Source of the DNA: Martelella sp. NC20
GTDB lineage: Bacteria > Pseudomonadota > Alphaproteobacteria > Rhizobiales > Rhizobiaceae
DNA: 64,000 nucleotides
Assembly: GCF_013459645.1 (NCBI RefSeq)
Contig: NZ_CP054861.1
Span: forward strand, 911,001-975,000
Reading direction: 5' to 3'
Below the pieces are notes generated by a model. The model was given only the letters and a program-made list of their open reading frames with translations. It searched no databases and was not told the DNA's origin. Below are positions 25,923-35,932 of the stretch, piece after piece; the stretch's first letter is position 1; each line of letters begins with the position of its first letter. A program made the translations under genes and the position numbers.

Positions 25923-26512
25923 CCACAAATATTCGCGTTGTCCTGGCGTTAACTGGTGCATCCGGCGCTGCGATTGGCATGCGCATCGCCGGACGGCTGG
26001 CCACGCGGCAAGACGTGACCACTCAACTCGTCGTGTCCGACGCGGCCCGGCTCACGCTCGCGCATGAGGTTGGTCCTGATGCCTGGGACCAATTGGTCGG
26101 CCACGTAGAAGCGGTGCATCTGGCCGGCAATATAGGTGCCACAATTGCAAGTGGCTCGTTTCGTACCGCTGGCATGATCGTGGCGCCGTGTTCGATGCGG
26201 ACCTTGGCCGCCATTGCCTCCGGGCTGTCCGACAACCTGATCATGCGGGCCGCAGACGTGCATCTCAAGGAACGGCGACGCCTTGTGCTCCTGACGAGGG
26301 AGACGCCGCTTCATCTGGGCCATCTGCGCAACATGGTTGCAGTGACCGAAATGGGGGCGATCATCATGCCCCCTGTGCCCACCTTCTATAATCTTCCGCA
26401 AAGCATCGCCGATGTGATCGACAATCTTGCGGCTCGAGCCATCGACATGCTCGACCTGCCCGGCGCGGCGGAGGCCGCCGCTTGGGATGGCAGAGCCTGC
26501 TGCGGTCCCTGA
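25919..26512 (+). CDS. ubiX: UbiX flavin prenyltransferase (copy 1)
   Basis: 197 residues, typical UbiX: LALTGASGAAIGMRIA near the N-terminus, MIVAPCSMRTLAAIASGLSDNLIMRAADVHLKERR, RETPLHLGHLRNM and GAIIMPPVPTFY. It makes the prenylated FMN cofactor for the adjacent UbiD. ATGA overlap with ubiD. Confidence 0.94.
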   Translation: MTTNIRVVLALTGASGAAIGMRIAGRLATRQDVTTQLVVSDAARLTLAHEVGPDAWDQLVGHVEAVHLAGNIGATIASGSFRTAGMIVAPCSMRTLAAIASGLSDNLIMRAADVHLKERRRLVLLTRETPLHLGHLRNMVAVTEMGAIIMPPVPTFYNLPQSIADVIDNLAARAIDMLDLPGAAEAAAWDGRACCGP

Positions 26513-26875
26513 TTTTGGTGGACGGTCGAGAATGACAACGCCTTTTACTCCGAGCGCATGGGCGGCTGGATGCCGCTGTTTATGATCCGCGCATTGGGCG
26601 CCTTCAGTTGCGCCTGCTCAACATATTGTATCATGCTCTTGATGAAGCGCTATATGTGGTGTATTTTTTGACTCGATACATGAATTGCCGGAACCTGAGC
26701 GGACAAAATACCAGGACCCGAAGCGGCAACACAGATGCTGCAGAACAGGGTAGGGCAAATTCGCGGGGGCCGCTCCTTCGGGTGACTTCGCTAGGCGAGG
26801 CGTCACACAGATCTAAATGAGAAGCCGGATGTTCGGCTGCTGGGCATACGCCCGACACTGGGGAATACAACGACT
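26513..26875. other. Intergenic region before nrdJ
   Basis: No gene is supported. It contains two NrdR-box-like sequences (26617-26661, listed separately) and a stem (GTGAC...GTCAC, about 26781-26805) in the likely leader of nrdJ. I looked for a cobalamin riboswitch, because nrdJ is B12-dependent, and did not see the B12 box. Confidence 0.45.
26617..26661. promoter_or_regulatory. Pair of NrdR-box-like sequences
   Basis: CAACATATTGTAT (about 26619) and GCTATATGTGGTG (about 26649) each resemble the NrdR palindrome ACACWATATATTGTG, and are about 30 bases apart, close to the three-turn spacing usual for NrdR pairs. They lie about 220 bases upstream of nrdJ. Match quality is moderate. Confidence 0.3.
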
Positions 26876-29800
26876 ATGCGTATCGAACGCCAATTTACGA
26901 CGGCCAACGCGGATCGCTACGGTTCCATCGAGTTCCGCTCGGCAACCTGCGAAATCAAGAACCCCGATGGCTCGGTGGTTTTCAAGTTCGACGAGATTGC
27001 CGTGCCCGCGACCTGGACGCAGGTTGCCACCGACATCATTGCCCAGAAATATTTCCGCAAGGCTGGCGTCGCGAAACTACTCAGGAAGGTCGAAGAAAAA
27101 GACATACCATCCTGGCTCTGGCGCTCTATACCCGACGAGAAGGCGCTGGCCAAGCTCCCCGAATCCGAACGCTACGGCTCGGAAACGGACTCCCGCCAGG
27201 TCTTCGATCGCCTCGCCGGCACTTGGACCTATTGGGGCTGGAAGGGCGGCTATTTCGATAGCGAAGACGACGCGCGCACCTTTTTCGACGAGTTGGCCTA
27301 TATGCTCGCGACCCAGCGTGTCGCTCCCAATTCCCCGCAATGGTTCAACACGGGCCTCCACTGGGCCTATGGTATCGATGGCCCTGGCCAAGGCCATTTC
27401 TATGTCGACCCGTTCACCCACAAGCTCGTGCTGTCCAAGTCGGCCTACGAGCATCCCCAACCGCATGCCTGCTTCATCCAGTCCGTGGGCGACGACCTCG
27501 TCAACGAAAACGGCATCATGGATCTGTGGGTCCGCGAGGCCCGTCTGTTCAAATACGGTTCCGGTACCGGCAGCAATTTTTCCAAACTCCGCGGTGAAGG
27601 TGAAGTGCTTTCGGGAGGCGGCAAGTCCTCGGGCCTGATGAGCTTTCTCAAGATCGGCGACCGCGCCGCCGGTGCCATCAAATCGGGCGGCACGACTCGT
27701 CGCGCCGCAAAAATGGTCGTGCTGGACATCGACCATCCTGATATCGAGCAGTATATCAACTGGAAGGTGAAGGAAGAGCAGAAGGTTGCCGCTCTCGTCA
27801 CCGGCTCCAAGACCGTATCCAAGCATTTGAGGGCCATCATGATGGCCGCCCTGAACTGCGATGGCGGTTCACGCAATGACTGCTTCGATCTGGCCAGGAA
27901 CCCGGCTCTCAAGCGCGAAGTCCGCGCCGCCAAGAAGGCCCTGGTGCCGGAAAACTACATCTTCCGCGTCATCCAGTTCGCTCGCCAGGGCTATACCGAT
28001 CTCGACTTCCCCATCTACGACACCGATTGGGACAGCGAGGCCTACCTGACCGTTTCCGGCCAGAATTCAAACAATTCGGTCCGTGTCACCGACGACTTCC
28101 TCAACGCCATAGAGGCGGACAGCGACTGGAACCTGATCGGTCGCATCAAGGGCAATGTCACCAGGACACTCAAGGCGAGGGACCTCTGGGAACAGATCGG
28201 TTACGCCGCCTGGGCATCAGCCGATCCCGGCATCCAGTACCACACCACCATCAATGAGTGGCATACCTGCCCCGAGGCCGGTCTGATCGTGGCGTCCAAT
28301 CCGTGCTCGGAATACATGTTCCTCGACGACACGGCTTGCAATCTCTGCTCGATCAACCTGCTGCCCTACCGCAATGCTGACTCGTCCTTCGATACCGCCG
28401 CCTTCGAACACACCGTGCGCCTCTGGACCATCGTGCTCGAAATCTCGGTGATGATGGCCCAGTTCCCGAGCCGCGCCATTGCCGAACGCTCGTTCGAATA
28501 CCGCACCCTGGGCATCGGCTACGCCAATATCGGTGGTCTCCTCATGACCTCTGGCATTCCCTATGACTCGGTCGAGGGCCGCGCCATTTCCGGCGCTATA
28601 ACCGCGATCATGACCGGCGTTTCCTATGCGACCTCGGCCGAAATGGCCAAGGAACTGGGGCCCTTCGAGAACTACAAGCGCAACGCCAGGCACATGCTGC
28701 GCGTCATCCGCAACCATCGCAATGCCGCTCATGGCAATGCGACCGGCTACGAAGAACTGAGCATGAACCCGGTCCCGCTCGACCACGGCAACCTCCAGGA
28801 CGCGTCCCTCAGTGAACGTGCCAGGCTGGCCTGGGACAATGCCCTCGCACTTGGCGAACAACATGGCTACCGCAATGCGCAGGTTTCCGTTCTCGCTCCC
28901 ACCGGCACGATCGGGCTTGTCATGGACTGCGACACAACCGGCATCGAACCGGACTTTGCCCTGGTCAAATTCAAGAAGCTGGCTGGCGGCGGCTATTTCA
29001 AGATCATAAATCGTGCCGTGCCCCCGGCCCTGCGGACCCTCGGCTATTCCGAGGGTCAGATTGCTGAGATGGAGGCCTATGCGGTGGGTTATGGCAATCT
29101 CAATCAGGCTCCCGCCATCAATCCGGCGACCTTGCGCACCAAGGGCTTCACCGACGACAAGATCGCCGCGCTTAACGCCGCGGCCGCTTCGGCCTTCGAC
29201 ATCAAGTTCATCTTCAACCAGTGGACGCTGGGCGCTGACTTCCTGAAAACCCTCGGCGTCACCGATGAGCAACTGGGCGATTTCTCCTTCGACCTCCTTA
29301 GCCATCTCGGCTTCTCGAAAAAGGACATCGAAGCCGCCAACATCCATGTCTGCGGGGCCATGACGCTGGAAGGTGCGCCCTTCCTCAAGGACGAGCATCT
29401 GCCCGTCTTCGATTGCGCCACCCCCTGCGGCAAGATCGGCAAGCGCTACCTCTCGGTCGAATCGCACATTCTTATGATGGCGGCGGCTCAACCCTTCATC
29501 TCTGGCGCGATCTCCAAGACCATCAACATGCCCAACGACGCCACTGTCGAGGACGCCAAGAACGCCTACATGCTCTCCTGGCGCCTGGCGCTCAAGGCCA
29601 ATGCACTCTATCGCGACGGCTCCAAGCTCTCCCAGCCGCTCAATTCTTCCGTGCTCGCCGCCGATGACGACGAGGACGACGCTGTGGAAGCCATTGCCGC
29701 TCTGCCTGCCGCCGTACGCACCGAAGTGATTGTCGAAAAGATCGTTGAAAAGGCCTTCCGCGAACGCGAAAAGATGCCAGATCGCCGCAAGGGTTACACG

Positions 29801-30553
29801 CAGAAGGCCGTCGTTGGTGGCCACAAGGTCTATGTCCGCACCGGCGAATATGATGACGGGCGCCTCGGGGAAATCTTCATCGACATGCACAAGGAAGGTG
29901 CCGCCTTCCGCGCTATGATGAACAATTTCGCCATCGCCATCAGCCTTGGCCTGCAATATGGCGTGCCGCTGGACGAATATGTAGAAGCCTTCACCTTCAC
30001 CCGCTTCGAGCCGGCCGGCATGGTCATGGGCAATGACCGGATCAAGAACGCCACCTCGATTCTGGATTATCTGTTCCGTGAGTTGGCCGTTTCTTATCTC
30101 GACCGGAACGATCTCGCCCACGTCAATCCGGACAGCCCCACTTCGCTCGGCAAGGGCGTTGCCGAGGAGCAGGGTGCGCGTACCGCGCCTGCCCCCGCCC
30201 CGGTGACTGTGACTGCAGAGCGCTTTGTCTCCCGCGGCATGACCCGCGGCAAGATGCAGAACGCTTCGCTTATGCTGGTGTCAAAGTCTCAGGCGGAGTC
30301 ATTGAGCCAGCAGATCTCAACTCTGACGACCCTCAAATCCGCCGCAGCTCTCAACATCGCCCCGAGGTCAACGGCTCTTAAGCCAGCAGATATAACCCCG
30401 CCGCCAGCAAAAAAGGTCGATCTCCTCCGGACAGAGGCTCAAATCAAGGGTTATACCGGCGATCAATGCACAGAGTGCAACAATTTCACCATGGTGCGGA
30501 ACGGAACCTGCCTGAAGTGCGACACCTGTGGGACGACAACCGGGTGTAGCTAG
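26876..30553 (+). CDS. nrdJ: B12-dependent class II ribonucleotide reductase
   Basis: 1225 residues, the long alphaproteobacterial NrdJ form. Active-site residues are Asn475-Pro-Cys477-Ser-Glu479 (SNPCSEYMF), with the redox Cys199 (HACFIQSV) and allosteric/substrate loops such as [14 protein letters not shown] and [23 protein letters not shown]. The C-terminus has a zinc-ribbon-like tail with two CXXC pairs (CTECNN, CLKCDTC) and a terminal GCS. It reduces ribonucleotides with adenosylcobalamin and works with or without oxygen, suiting the anaerobic context between two ubi clusters. Codon usage is like the neighbours, so I take it as core rather than acquired. Confidence 0.95.
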   Translation: MRIERQFTTANADRYGSIEFRSATCEIKNPDGSVVFKFDEIAVPATWTQVATDIIAQKYFRKAGVAKLLRKVEEKDIPSWLWRSIPDEKALAKLPESERYGSETDSRQVFDRLAGTWTYWGWKGGYFDSEDDARTFFDELAYMLATQRVAPNSPQWFNTGLHWAYGIDGPGQGHFYVDPFTHKLVLSKSAYEHPQPHACFIQSVGDDLVNENGIMDLWVREARLFKYGSGTGSNFSKLRGEGEVLSGGGKSSGLMSFLKIGDRAAGAIKSGGTTRRAAKMVVLDIDHPDIEQYINWKVKEEQKVAALVTGSKTVSKHLRAIMMAALNCDGGSRNDCFDLARNPALKREVRAAKKALVPENYIFRVIQFARQGYTDLDFPIYDTDWDSEAYLTVSGQNSNNSVRVTDDFLNAIEADSDWNLIGRIKGNVTRTLKARDLWEQIGYAAWASADPGIQYHTTINEWHTCPEAGLIVASNPCSEYMFLDDTACNLCSINLLPYRNADSSFDTAAFEHTVRLWTIVLEISVMMAQFPSRAIAERSFEYRTLGIGYANIGGLLMTSGIPYDSVEGRAISGAITAIMTGVSYATSAEMAKELGPFENYKRNARHMLRVIRNHRNAAHGNATGYEELSMNPVPLDHGNLQDASLSERARLAWDNALALGEQHGYRNAQVSVLAPTGTIGLVMDCDTTGIEPDFALVKFKKLAGGGYFKIINRAVPPALRTLGYSEGQIAEMEAYAVGYGNLNQAPAINPATLRTKGFTDDKIAALNAAAASAFDIKFIFNQWTLGADFLKTLGVTDEQLGDFSFDLLSHLGFSKKDIEAANIHVCGAMTLEGAPFLKDEHLPVFDCATPCGKIGKRYLSVESHILMMAAAQPFISGAISKTINMPNDATVEDAKNAYMLSWRLALKANALYRDGSKLSQPLNSSVLAADDDEDDAVEAIAALPAAVRTEVIVEKIVEKAFREREKMPDRRKGYTQKAVVGGHKVYVRTGEYDDGRLGEIFIDMHKEGAAFRAMMNNFAIAISLGLQYGVPLDEYVEAFTFTRFEPAGMVMGNDRIKNATSILDYLFRELAVSYLDRNDLAHVNPDSPTSLGKGVAEEQGARTAPAPAPVTVTAERFVSRGMTRGKMQNASLMLVSKSQAESLSQQISTLTTLKSAAALNIAPRSTALKPADITPPPAKKVDLLRTEAQIKGYTGDQCTECNNFTMVRNGTCLKCDTCGTTTGCS

Positions 30554-30749
30554 GAGTCGACCGCTGGGTCAGTGAATGTCACCACCCATGAAGTTTGACC
30601 AGATTCCTGGCATTCTACGCAGAAAGGTGAGGCAAAGAGAGGTGGCTCTGAAAATCTGAACAGCGGTGATAAGTTGGATGTTTCATTACAGTTACAATTT
30701 GAAGTGAGTTCTGAATCGAAGGGTGACCATGATTCGGAGGTCATGGATG

Positions 30750-31535
30750 ATGGGTGCATCGATTGAAGAGACACTGGAGGTTTGGGCGTCCTCGTTGCGC
30801 GACGTGAAGGGGCGCATGCGCGGATTGTTCACGCAAGAGCGCGTTGCCACATCGGCGAACCTGTTTCTGGACGGCTTGCTCGGGGACGAGCGCCGCAAGA
30901 CAGGTTGGAAGCGGGCCGAGGCGGCTGGCGATCCCGGGCCGTGGCGACAGCAGGCCATTTTGGGCCGGGGGCGTTGGGACGCTGACGGGTTGCGCGATAT
31001 CGTGCGCGATTATGTTGTCGAGAACCTGGCCACAGACGACGCGGTCTTGGTGATCGATGAGACCGGGTTCCTCAAGCAGGGCAAGGCATCCTGCGGTGTT
31101 GCACGCCAATACACCGGTTCGGCCGGTAAGATTACGAACTGCCAGATCGGTGTGTTTGCCGCCTACGTGTCCGCTCGCGGTCACGCCTTTATCGCTCGCG
31201 CTTTGTACTTGCCCAAGAGCTGGGCCGGCGATCCGCGCGATCCATGTCCCTGAAGCTGTAGCTTTTGCCACCAAACCGGCGCTGGCTGTTCAAGTGATCC
31301 GTCGAGCGCTGATAGCAGATGTGCCTTTTTCCTGGGTTGCCGCGGATGCGGTGTATGGCGTCGGCGATGTCGAACAGGCCTTGCGCCGAGCCTGTAAAGG
31401 CTATGTTCTCGGGGTCAAGTTGGACCACCACTTCGGCTCTTGGGTGGGCAAGCCTCCGGTCGCCGGAACCGCTGGGGAAGTCGCACAAGACCTCGAACCA
31501 GAGACATGGCTGCGTCTCTCTGCCGGTGAACCTTT
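30750..31535 (+). pseudogene. IS701-type transposase, frameshifted and truncated
   Basis: The first frame reads MGASIEETLEVWASSLRDVKGRMRG, ERVATSANLFLDGLL, DAVLVIDETGFLKQGKAS, QYTGSAGKITNCQIGVF. It stops at 31253 after PKSWAGDPRDP. The following IS701-like sequence continues in another frame: PEAVAFATKPALAVQVIRRAL, VPFSWVAADAVYGVGDVEQALRRACKGYVLGV and ends abruptly at LRLSAGEPF. The C-terminal third is replaced by an inverted IS110 fragment. Confidence 0.75.
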
Positions 31536-31544
31536 TTGAGGCGG

Positions 31545-31899
31545 TCGCCATTGCGCGCCACCGTTCGTTGAACCAGCGGGCCAGGCCCGAGGCCGACTGA
31601 TGGCGCAGCCACAGCCAGGCTAGTTCGACCATCGTCGTTCGCAGCCGCGGATTGCCGGCCTTTGACACGCCTTGTTCGTGATCGATCGTGCCGCTGTTCC
31701 ATGGGGACGGCGCCAGTCCTGCGTACGCGGCCACCTGCCTGCGGTTATTGAAGTGCCGGAACAACCCTTCGGCGTGGAGGATCGTCGCGAATTCCAGCCC
31801 GATGCCCTTCAGTTTGAGCAACATCGCCGCCGGCGTTGAGGCGTCCACCGCCACTGCGGCGAACAGCGGGCCAAGGATGATTGTGGGACGTTCTGTCAT
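31545..31899 (-). pseudogene. IS110/IS116 transposase C-terminal fragment
   Basis: Minus-strand sequence gives the Transposase_20 region: AAMLLKLKGIGLEFATILHAEGLFRHFNNRRQVAAYAGLAPSPW, then GVSKAGNPRLRTTMVELAWLWLRHQ and LARWFNERW. The N-terminal DEDD catalytic domain is missing. It is joined tail-to-tail with the IS701 fragment, and the ubiU copy 2 gene starts just beyond. This debris lies where a second ubiV would be expected. Confidence 0.7.
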
Positions 31900-31912
31900 G
31901 TGGGTTCCCCCC

Positions 31913-32908
31913 TCAGCACCAGGTCCTGCGGTAAGCATCGGCGGTCGTCGTCTGCCCCTCGCTCAGGCGCCGGAGTTCGCCTACGGGAATGGAATTGTCG
32001 GCGGCTTGTGCATCCACGGCGCGGCGAAAGCTCGCTACCACATCGCGAATGTAGGAGCGACTGCGCTGGCGGCCTTCGATCTTGAGCGCCGTCACGCAGG
32101 CACGTGCGAGCTCGGGGATCAGTGTCGCAGCGTCGAGGCTCACAGGATCCTCAAAGACGTGGCCGCGCTTGCCGCCAACGGAGAAGCAACTCTTGCACAG
32201 CGTCGGATAGGACGCCGGCTCGTGCTTCGAAACACGGTCGATGATGGTGAATACGCCCAGCCGTGAGACGAGCTCGCCGCCTTCCTCGCGGTGGTGGACA
32301 TGGCTTGTCGGCGAGCAGACGCCGTTCATGTTGGGCGACCTGCCGGTGGCGTAGGAGGAGAGCGAACAGCACCCCTCGGCCATGACGCACAGGCCCCCAA
32401 CGACGAAGACCTCCGTCTCGCACGGCGCCTCCCGGTTGATGGCGGCGATCTCGGCCACGGTGAGAACGCGCGGCAGCACCACGCGCTTCACATAGAATTC
32501 TTCCACATAGAAGCGGATCGTATCGGCATTCTTCGTCGCCTGCACGGAGAAATGGCGCCGCAGGCCGGGGTACCGTTCGGCGGCATAGGCGATGAGACCG
32601 ATATCGTTGAGAATCATCGCATCGGCTCCAGCCCCTGCCGCCTCGTCCACGGCCCTGTGCCAGATTTCAGCGGCGCCCGCCCGCGGAAAAGTATTGATGA
32701 CGACGAGGACGCGCGCGCCCTTCGCATGGGCATAGGCGACACCTTGCGCCAACTCCTCGGGCAAGAAATTTAGGCCAGGAAAATTGCGTGCGTCGGTTTC
32801 GTCGTGGAAGCCGCAATAGATGCTGTCCGCGCCCGCATCCACGGCGGTGCGGAGCGCGGCAGGCGTGCCGGCCGGACATACGAGTTCGAGTTTGTTGCCC
32901 TCTCCCAT
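31913..32908 (-). CDS. ubiU: UbiU, copy 2
   Basis: 331 residues from ATG 32908. The four cluster cysteines are retained: Cys174, Cys181, Cys198 and Cys238 (GGLCVMAEGCCSLSS, GVCSP, YPTLCKS). An extra Cys sits next to the second. The protein is clearly diverged from copy 1 but full length, so it may be functional. No ubiV follows; IS110 and IS701 fragments do. It would have to pair with the UbiV at 21917 or act otherwise. Confidence 0.9.
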   Translation of the reverse strand: MGEGNKLELVCPAGTPAALRTAVDAGADSIYCGFHDETDARNFPGLNFLPEELAQGVAYAHAKGARVLVVINTFPRAGAAEIWHRAVDEAAGAGADAMILNDIGLIAYAAERYPGLRRHFSVQATKNADTIRFYVEEFYVKRVVLPRVLTVAEIAAINREAPCETEVFVVGGLCVMAEGCCSLSSYATGRSPNMNGVCSPTSHVHHREEGGELVSRLGVFTIIDRVSKHEPASYPTLCKSCFSVGGKRGHVFEDPVSLDAATLIPELARACVTALKIEGRQRSRSYIRDVVASFRRAVDAQAADNSIPVGELRRLSEGQTTTADAYRRTWC

Positions 32909-32945
32909 CGTCAACCCCTGTCGGAGCGCGTCAGTGCCAAGCCTG

Positions 32946-33458
32946 TCAGACGAGAGACCATTGGCACAGGTGTCGGGTTATGCGCTCCACTCCGTTGCTC
33001 ACCGGGCCCAGCGTGGCTGCTGCCTCCGCAAACAGATCGAATTTGGCGTCATCAAGTGCATTGCGCAACGCCAGCACGGCCTCTGTGTCGCCCTCGATAG
33101 CGATGTCGCGGGAGAAGAACAGCGCGTCGCCATCGGCCGCACCGTGAACGAGACCGAGGAGCGCGCCGAGCGTGCCGGCGACGCGTACATCCCACGCGCC
33201 GCCGACCTCGCAGCGACAGGGTTCGATATGTGGGCGGTCACGGCGGGGTTCCAAGCGAAAGACGAAGGGGAGATCGATCGGATCGAGAAGAAAGACCTTC
33301 TCGGCATGGACCCCGAGCCGGGCGAAGAGCCCGGGCTGCAGCCGGCCCACGCTCTTCGCCATTTGTCGCAATAACAGGCCGAGGGGTGGAAGCGGCAAGG
33401 GCAGCAGGAAGAGCCGAACACCCGTCGGCGGCAGAGCAAAGTCGGTGGGGTCGTTCAT
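32946..33458 (-). CDS. ubiT: UbiT, copy 2 (SCP2 domain)
   Basis: 170 residues from ATG 33458 (MNDPTDFALPPTGVRLFLL). The conserved SCP2 block is GAADGDALFFSRDIAIEGDTEAVLALRNALDD. Upstream of ubiU copy 2 by 37 bases and divergent from ubiD copy 2, the same arrangement as copy 1. Confidence 0.85.
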   Translation of the reverse strand: MNDPTDFALPPTGVRLFLLPLPLPPLGLLLRQMAKSVGRLQPGLFARLGVHAEKVFLLDPIDLPFVFRLEPRRDRPHIEPCRCEVGGAWDVRVAGTLGALLGLVHGAADGDALFFSRDIAIEGDTEAVLALRNALDDAKFDLFAEAAATLGPVSNGVERITRHLCQWSLV

Positions 33459-33492
33459 ACCGGACAGCATGCAGGGAAAGGCCGCGCCGTCA

Positions 33493-33506
33493 TTGCGCCA
33501 GCGCAA
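33493..33506. promoter_or_regulatory. Symmetric Crp/Fnr (NnrR-type) site between ubiT2 and ubiD2
   Basis: TTGCGCCAGCGCAA has perfect 6-base arms around CA and fits the TTGCG-N4-C(A/G)CAA pattern known for NnrR-regulated promoters. It lies in the divergent promoter between the second ubiTU and ubiDX arms, equivalent to the site at 24363. Confidence 0.55.
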
Positions 33507-33553
33507 AGACGGCAGGAGTTTCGTACCCTCATGGAAGGTTCAAGGAGATGCTT

Positions 33554-35085
33554 GTGCCCATCCGAGACTTTCCCCCTTTCGTGACCTGCGCGATTTTCTC
33601 GGTCATCTGGCGGAGGCGGACGATCTCGCTCGCATTTCAGAGCCCGTGTCGTTCGTCCACGAGATCAGCGAAATCCATCGCCGCGTGATTGCGATCGGCG
33701 GACCGGCGCTCTGCTTCGAGCATGCGCGAGACGCCCCCGGGCAACGTGCTGCCATGCCCGTCATCGTCAACCTGTTTGGTACTGCGCGAAGGGTCGCGGC
33801 CGGCTTCGGAGTCCGGCCGGAGCGCCTTCCTGTGCTTGGACAGGCGCTTGCTGCGCTCCGATGGCAGCAACCTCTGAACGGCGTTCGCGACGCGGTGAAC
33901 CGCTGGTCGATGCTCAAGGCCGCCCTGCGGACGCGCGCCCAGACCGTGGCACGCCCGCCTGTGCAGGCGGTGGTGCGCAGAGGCGCCGAGGTGAGCTTAA
34001 GCGACCTGCCGATCCAGACTTGCTGGCCCACTGAGCCGGCGCCGCTCATCACCTGGCCGCTGGTGATTACCCGCTCGCCGGATGCCGACCCCGCAGATAG
34101 CGCCGGCCTCAACTCCGGTGTCTACCGGATGCAGGTGCTCGGTCGCGATCGCTTGATTATGCGCTGGCTGGCCCATCGCGGCGGCGCCGCCCATCACCGC
34201 GCCTGGGCGGGGCAACGGAAAGAAATGCCGGTTGCAGTTGCAATCGGCACCGACCCCGCCACGATGCTGGCCGCGGTCATGCCATTGCCCGAGAATCTTT
34301 CGGAACTGAACTTCGCCGGCCTGCTGCGCGGGGAGCGGCCACGCGTCACGTCGGCCGCCAGCGTGCCGCTCATGGTGCCGGCCGATGCGGAGATCCTGAT
34401 CGAAGGCTGGGTTTCACCCACGAAGACAGCACCGGAGGGACCCTATGGCGACCACACCGGCTACTACAACGGGATAGAGGAATTCCCCGTGATGGGGGTG
34501 ACTGCGATCACGACCCGCCGCGATCCGCTCTATATCTCCACTTTCACCGGCCGACCACCGGACAAGCCTTCGGTGATAGGGAAAGCGCTGAACGAACTTC
34601 TCCTGCCTCGCATCCGCCAGCAGATACCGGAGGTTGCCAATCTCTATCTCCCGCCGGCCGCCTGTTCGTACCGGCTGGCGGTGGTCGCTATCCGCAAGCG
34701 CTATCCGGGACAGGCGCGACGGGTGATGGCGGCACTGTGGGGGATGCTTCCCCAGTTCAGCTACACCAAGGGCATCGTCGTGGTGGACGACGACATCGAC
34801 GTGAAAAGCGGTGCGGATGTGCTTTTGGCTGTCTCGACGCGGGCGGACCCGTCGCACGATCTCATGCTCATGGAACGCACGCCGATCGATTACCTCGACT
34901 TCGCCTCGCCGGAGCTGGGCCTGGGCGGCAAGCTCGGCATCAACGCGACGAACAAGATCGGTGCGGAGACGCACCGCGAGTGGGCTCGGCCGCTCGCCAT
35001 GCCCGTCGACATCTCCGCGCGGATCGATGCGCTCTGGCCCCGTCTTAGCTTGCGCATGGATAAACCTGAAGCGGAAGGGGAGTGA
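33554..35085 (+). CDS. ubiD: UbiD family decarboxylase, copy 2, with probable frameshift near start
   Basis: About 510 residues with all UbiD blocks: VIVNLFGTARRVAAGFG, LPIQTCWPTEPAPLITWPLVITRSP, SGVYRMQVLGRDRLIMRW, PEGPYGDHTGYYNGIE and DYLDFASPELGLGGKLGINATNKIGAE. The reading frame of the body has no ATG at the expected place. A GTG at 33554 with AAGGAG 6 bases upstream lies one frame away (MPIRDFPPF), and adding one C to the C5 run at 33572-33576 joins it to FRDLRDFLGHL. Either the gene is disrupted at codon 7 or the run was misread. The longer open frame back to 33172 mirrors ubiT copy 2. Confidence 0.75.
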
Positions 35086-35086
35086 G

Positions 35087-35650
35087 ATGAACGCACGTGT
35101 CGTCGTCGGTATCAGCGGTGCGTCGGGTGCGGCCATCGGTGCGCAGGTGGTACAGATTCTGGCAGGCCTGGGTGCCTGCGTCTATCTCGTCATTTCGCCT
35201 GCCGCCGAGCAAACCATCGTTGAGGAACTGGGGCCGCATGCGCTGACCGCAATGAACGATTTGCCCGCGCGCCGCCACAGAGCGGTCAATGTTGGCGCCG
35301 ATATCGCCTCGGGCTCCACGCCGACATCCGGCATGATTGTCGCGCCATGTTCGATGCGGACGCTGTCGGCCATCGCTCACTCGTTCTCGGACAATCTTCT
35401 TGTCCGTGCAGCTGACGTGCACCTGAAGGAACGCCGCCCGCTCATCCTGATCGCCCGCGAGACGCCGCTTCACCTCGGACACTTGAGGGCAATGACGGCG
35501 GTCACCAAGATGGGTGCAATCGTCATGCCGCCGGTTCCGGCCTTCTACTTGCGTCCTCGTGACATAGATGACGTAATCGACCAGATCGCGCGTCAGGCGG
35601 TCGATTTGCTGCGCATCGCGCCGGCGATTGCGCAGGTATGGCAGGGTTGA
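35087..35650 (+). CDS. ubiX: UbiX flavin prenyltransferase, copy 2
   Basis: 187 residues. GISGASGAAIGAQVV at the N-terminus, GMIVAPCSMRTLSAIAHSFSDNLLVRAADVHLKERR, RETPLHLGHLRAM and GAIVMPPVPAFY are all conserved. It starts 1 base after the ubiD copy 2 stop. It supplies prenylated FMN to UbiD. Confidence 0.92.
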   Translation: MNARVVVGISGASGAAIGAQVVQILAGLGACVYLVISPAAEQTIVEELGPHALTAMNDLPARRHRAVNVGADIASGSTPTSGMIVAPCSMRTLSAIAHSFSDNLLVRAADVHLKERRPLILIARETPLHLGHLRAMTAVTKMGAIVMPPVPAFYLRPRDIDDVIDQIARQAVDLLRIAPAIAQVWQG

Positions 35651-35910
35651 CTTCTAGCTTACCAATTGAAGGCGCAACACTGGACAATGCCGCGCTCGAA
35701 GCGACAATCCGCTCATATGCCTCCGCCAACGATATGGCCGTCGCAGACTGCGTGGCGGCGGTAGTCCGCAGCTTCCTCGACCAGGCCGACGACGATACCT
35801 GGCTTCAGCTTGTCGGTATCATGGGGCGGGCCGAGGATCCTGGCCTTGCCGCGCTCCGCGCGATCCTGCTGCATTACGTCGGCGATCTGAAAGCGACTGC
35901 CGTCGCCTGA
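35638..35910 (+). CDS. Small hypothetical protein after ubiX2
   Basis: 90 residues, overlapping the end of ubiX copy 2 by 13 bases. It looks soluble and alpha-helical (NAALEATIRSYASANDMAVADCVAAVVRSFLDQA, DPGLAALRAILLHYVGDL). I recognise no family. It is probably co-transcribed with ubiDX copy 2. Confidence 0.5.
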   Translation: MAGLTSSLPIEGATLDNAALEATIRSYASANDMAVADCVAAVVRSFLDQADDDTWLQLVGIMGRAEDPGLAALRAILLHYVGDLKATAVA

Positions 35911-35932
35911 TCAAACGCGAAAGGTTCTAAGC

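Noticed and set aside
26690..26875. Cobalamin riboswitch before nrdJ
   Set aside because: No B12 box or the conserved core pairing was found; only a short unrelated stem is present.
33172..33553. UbiD copy 2 starting at 33172 or TTG 33493
   Set aside because: The first stretch mirrors ubiT copy 2, and TTG 33493 is the first base of a symmetric operator.
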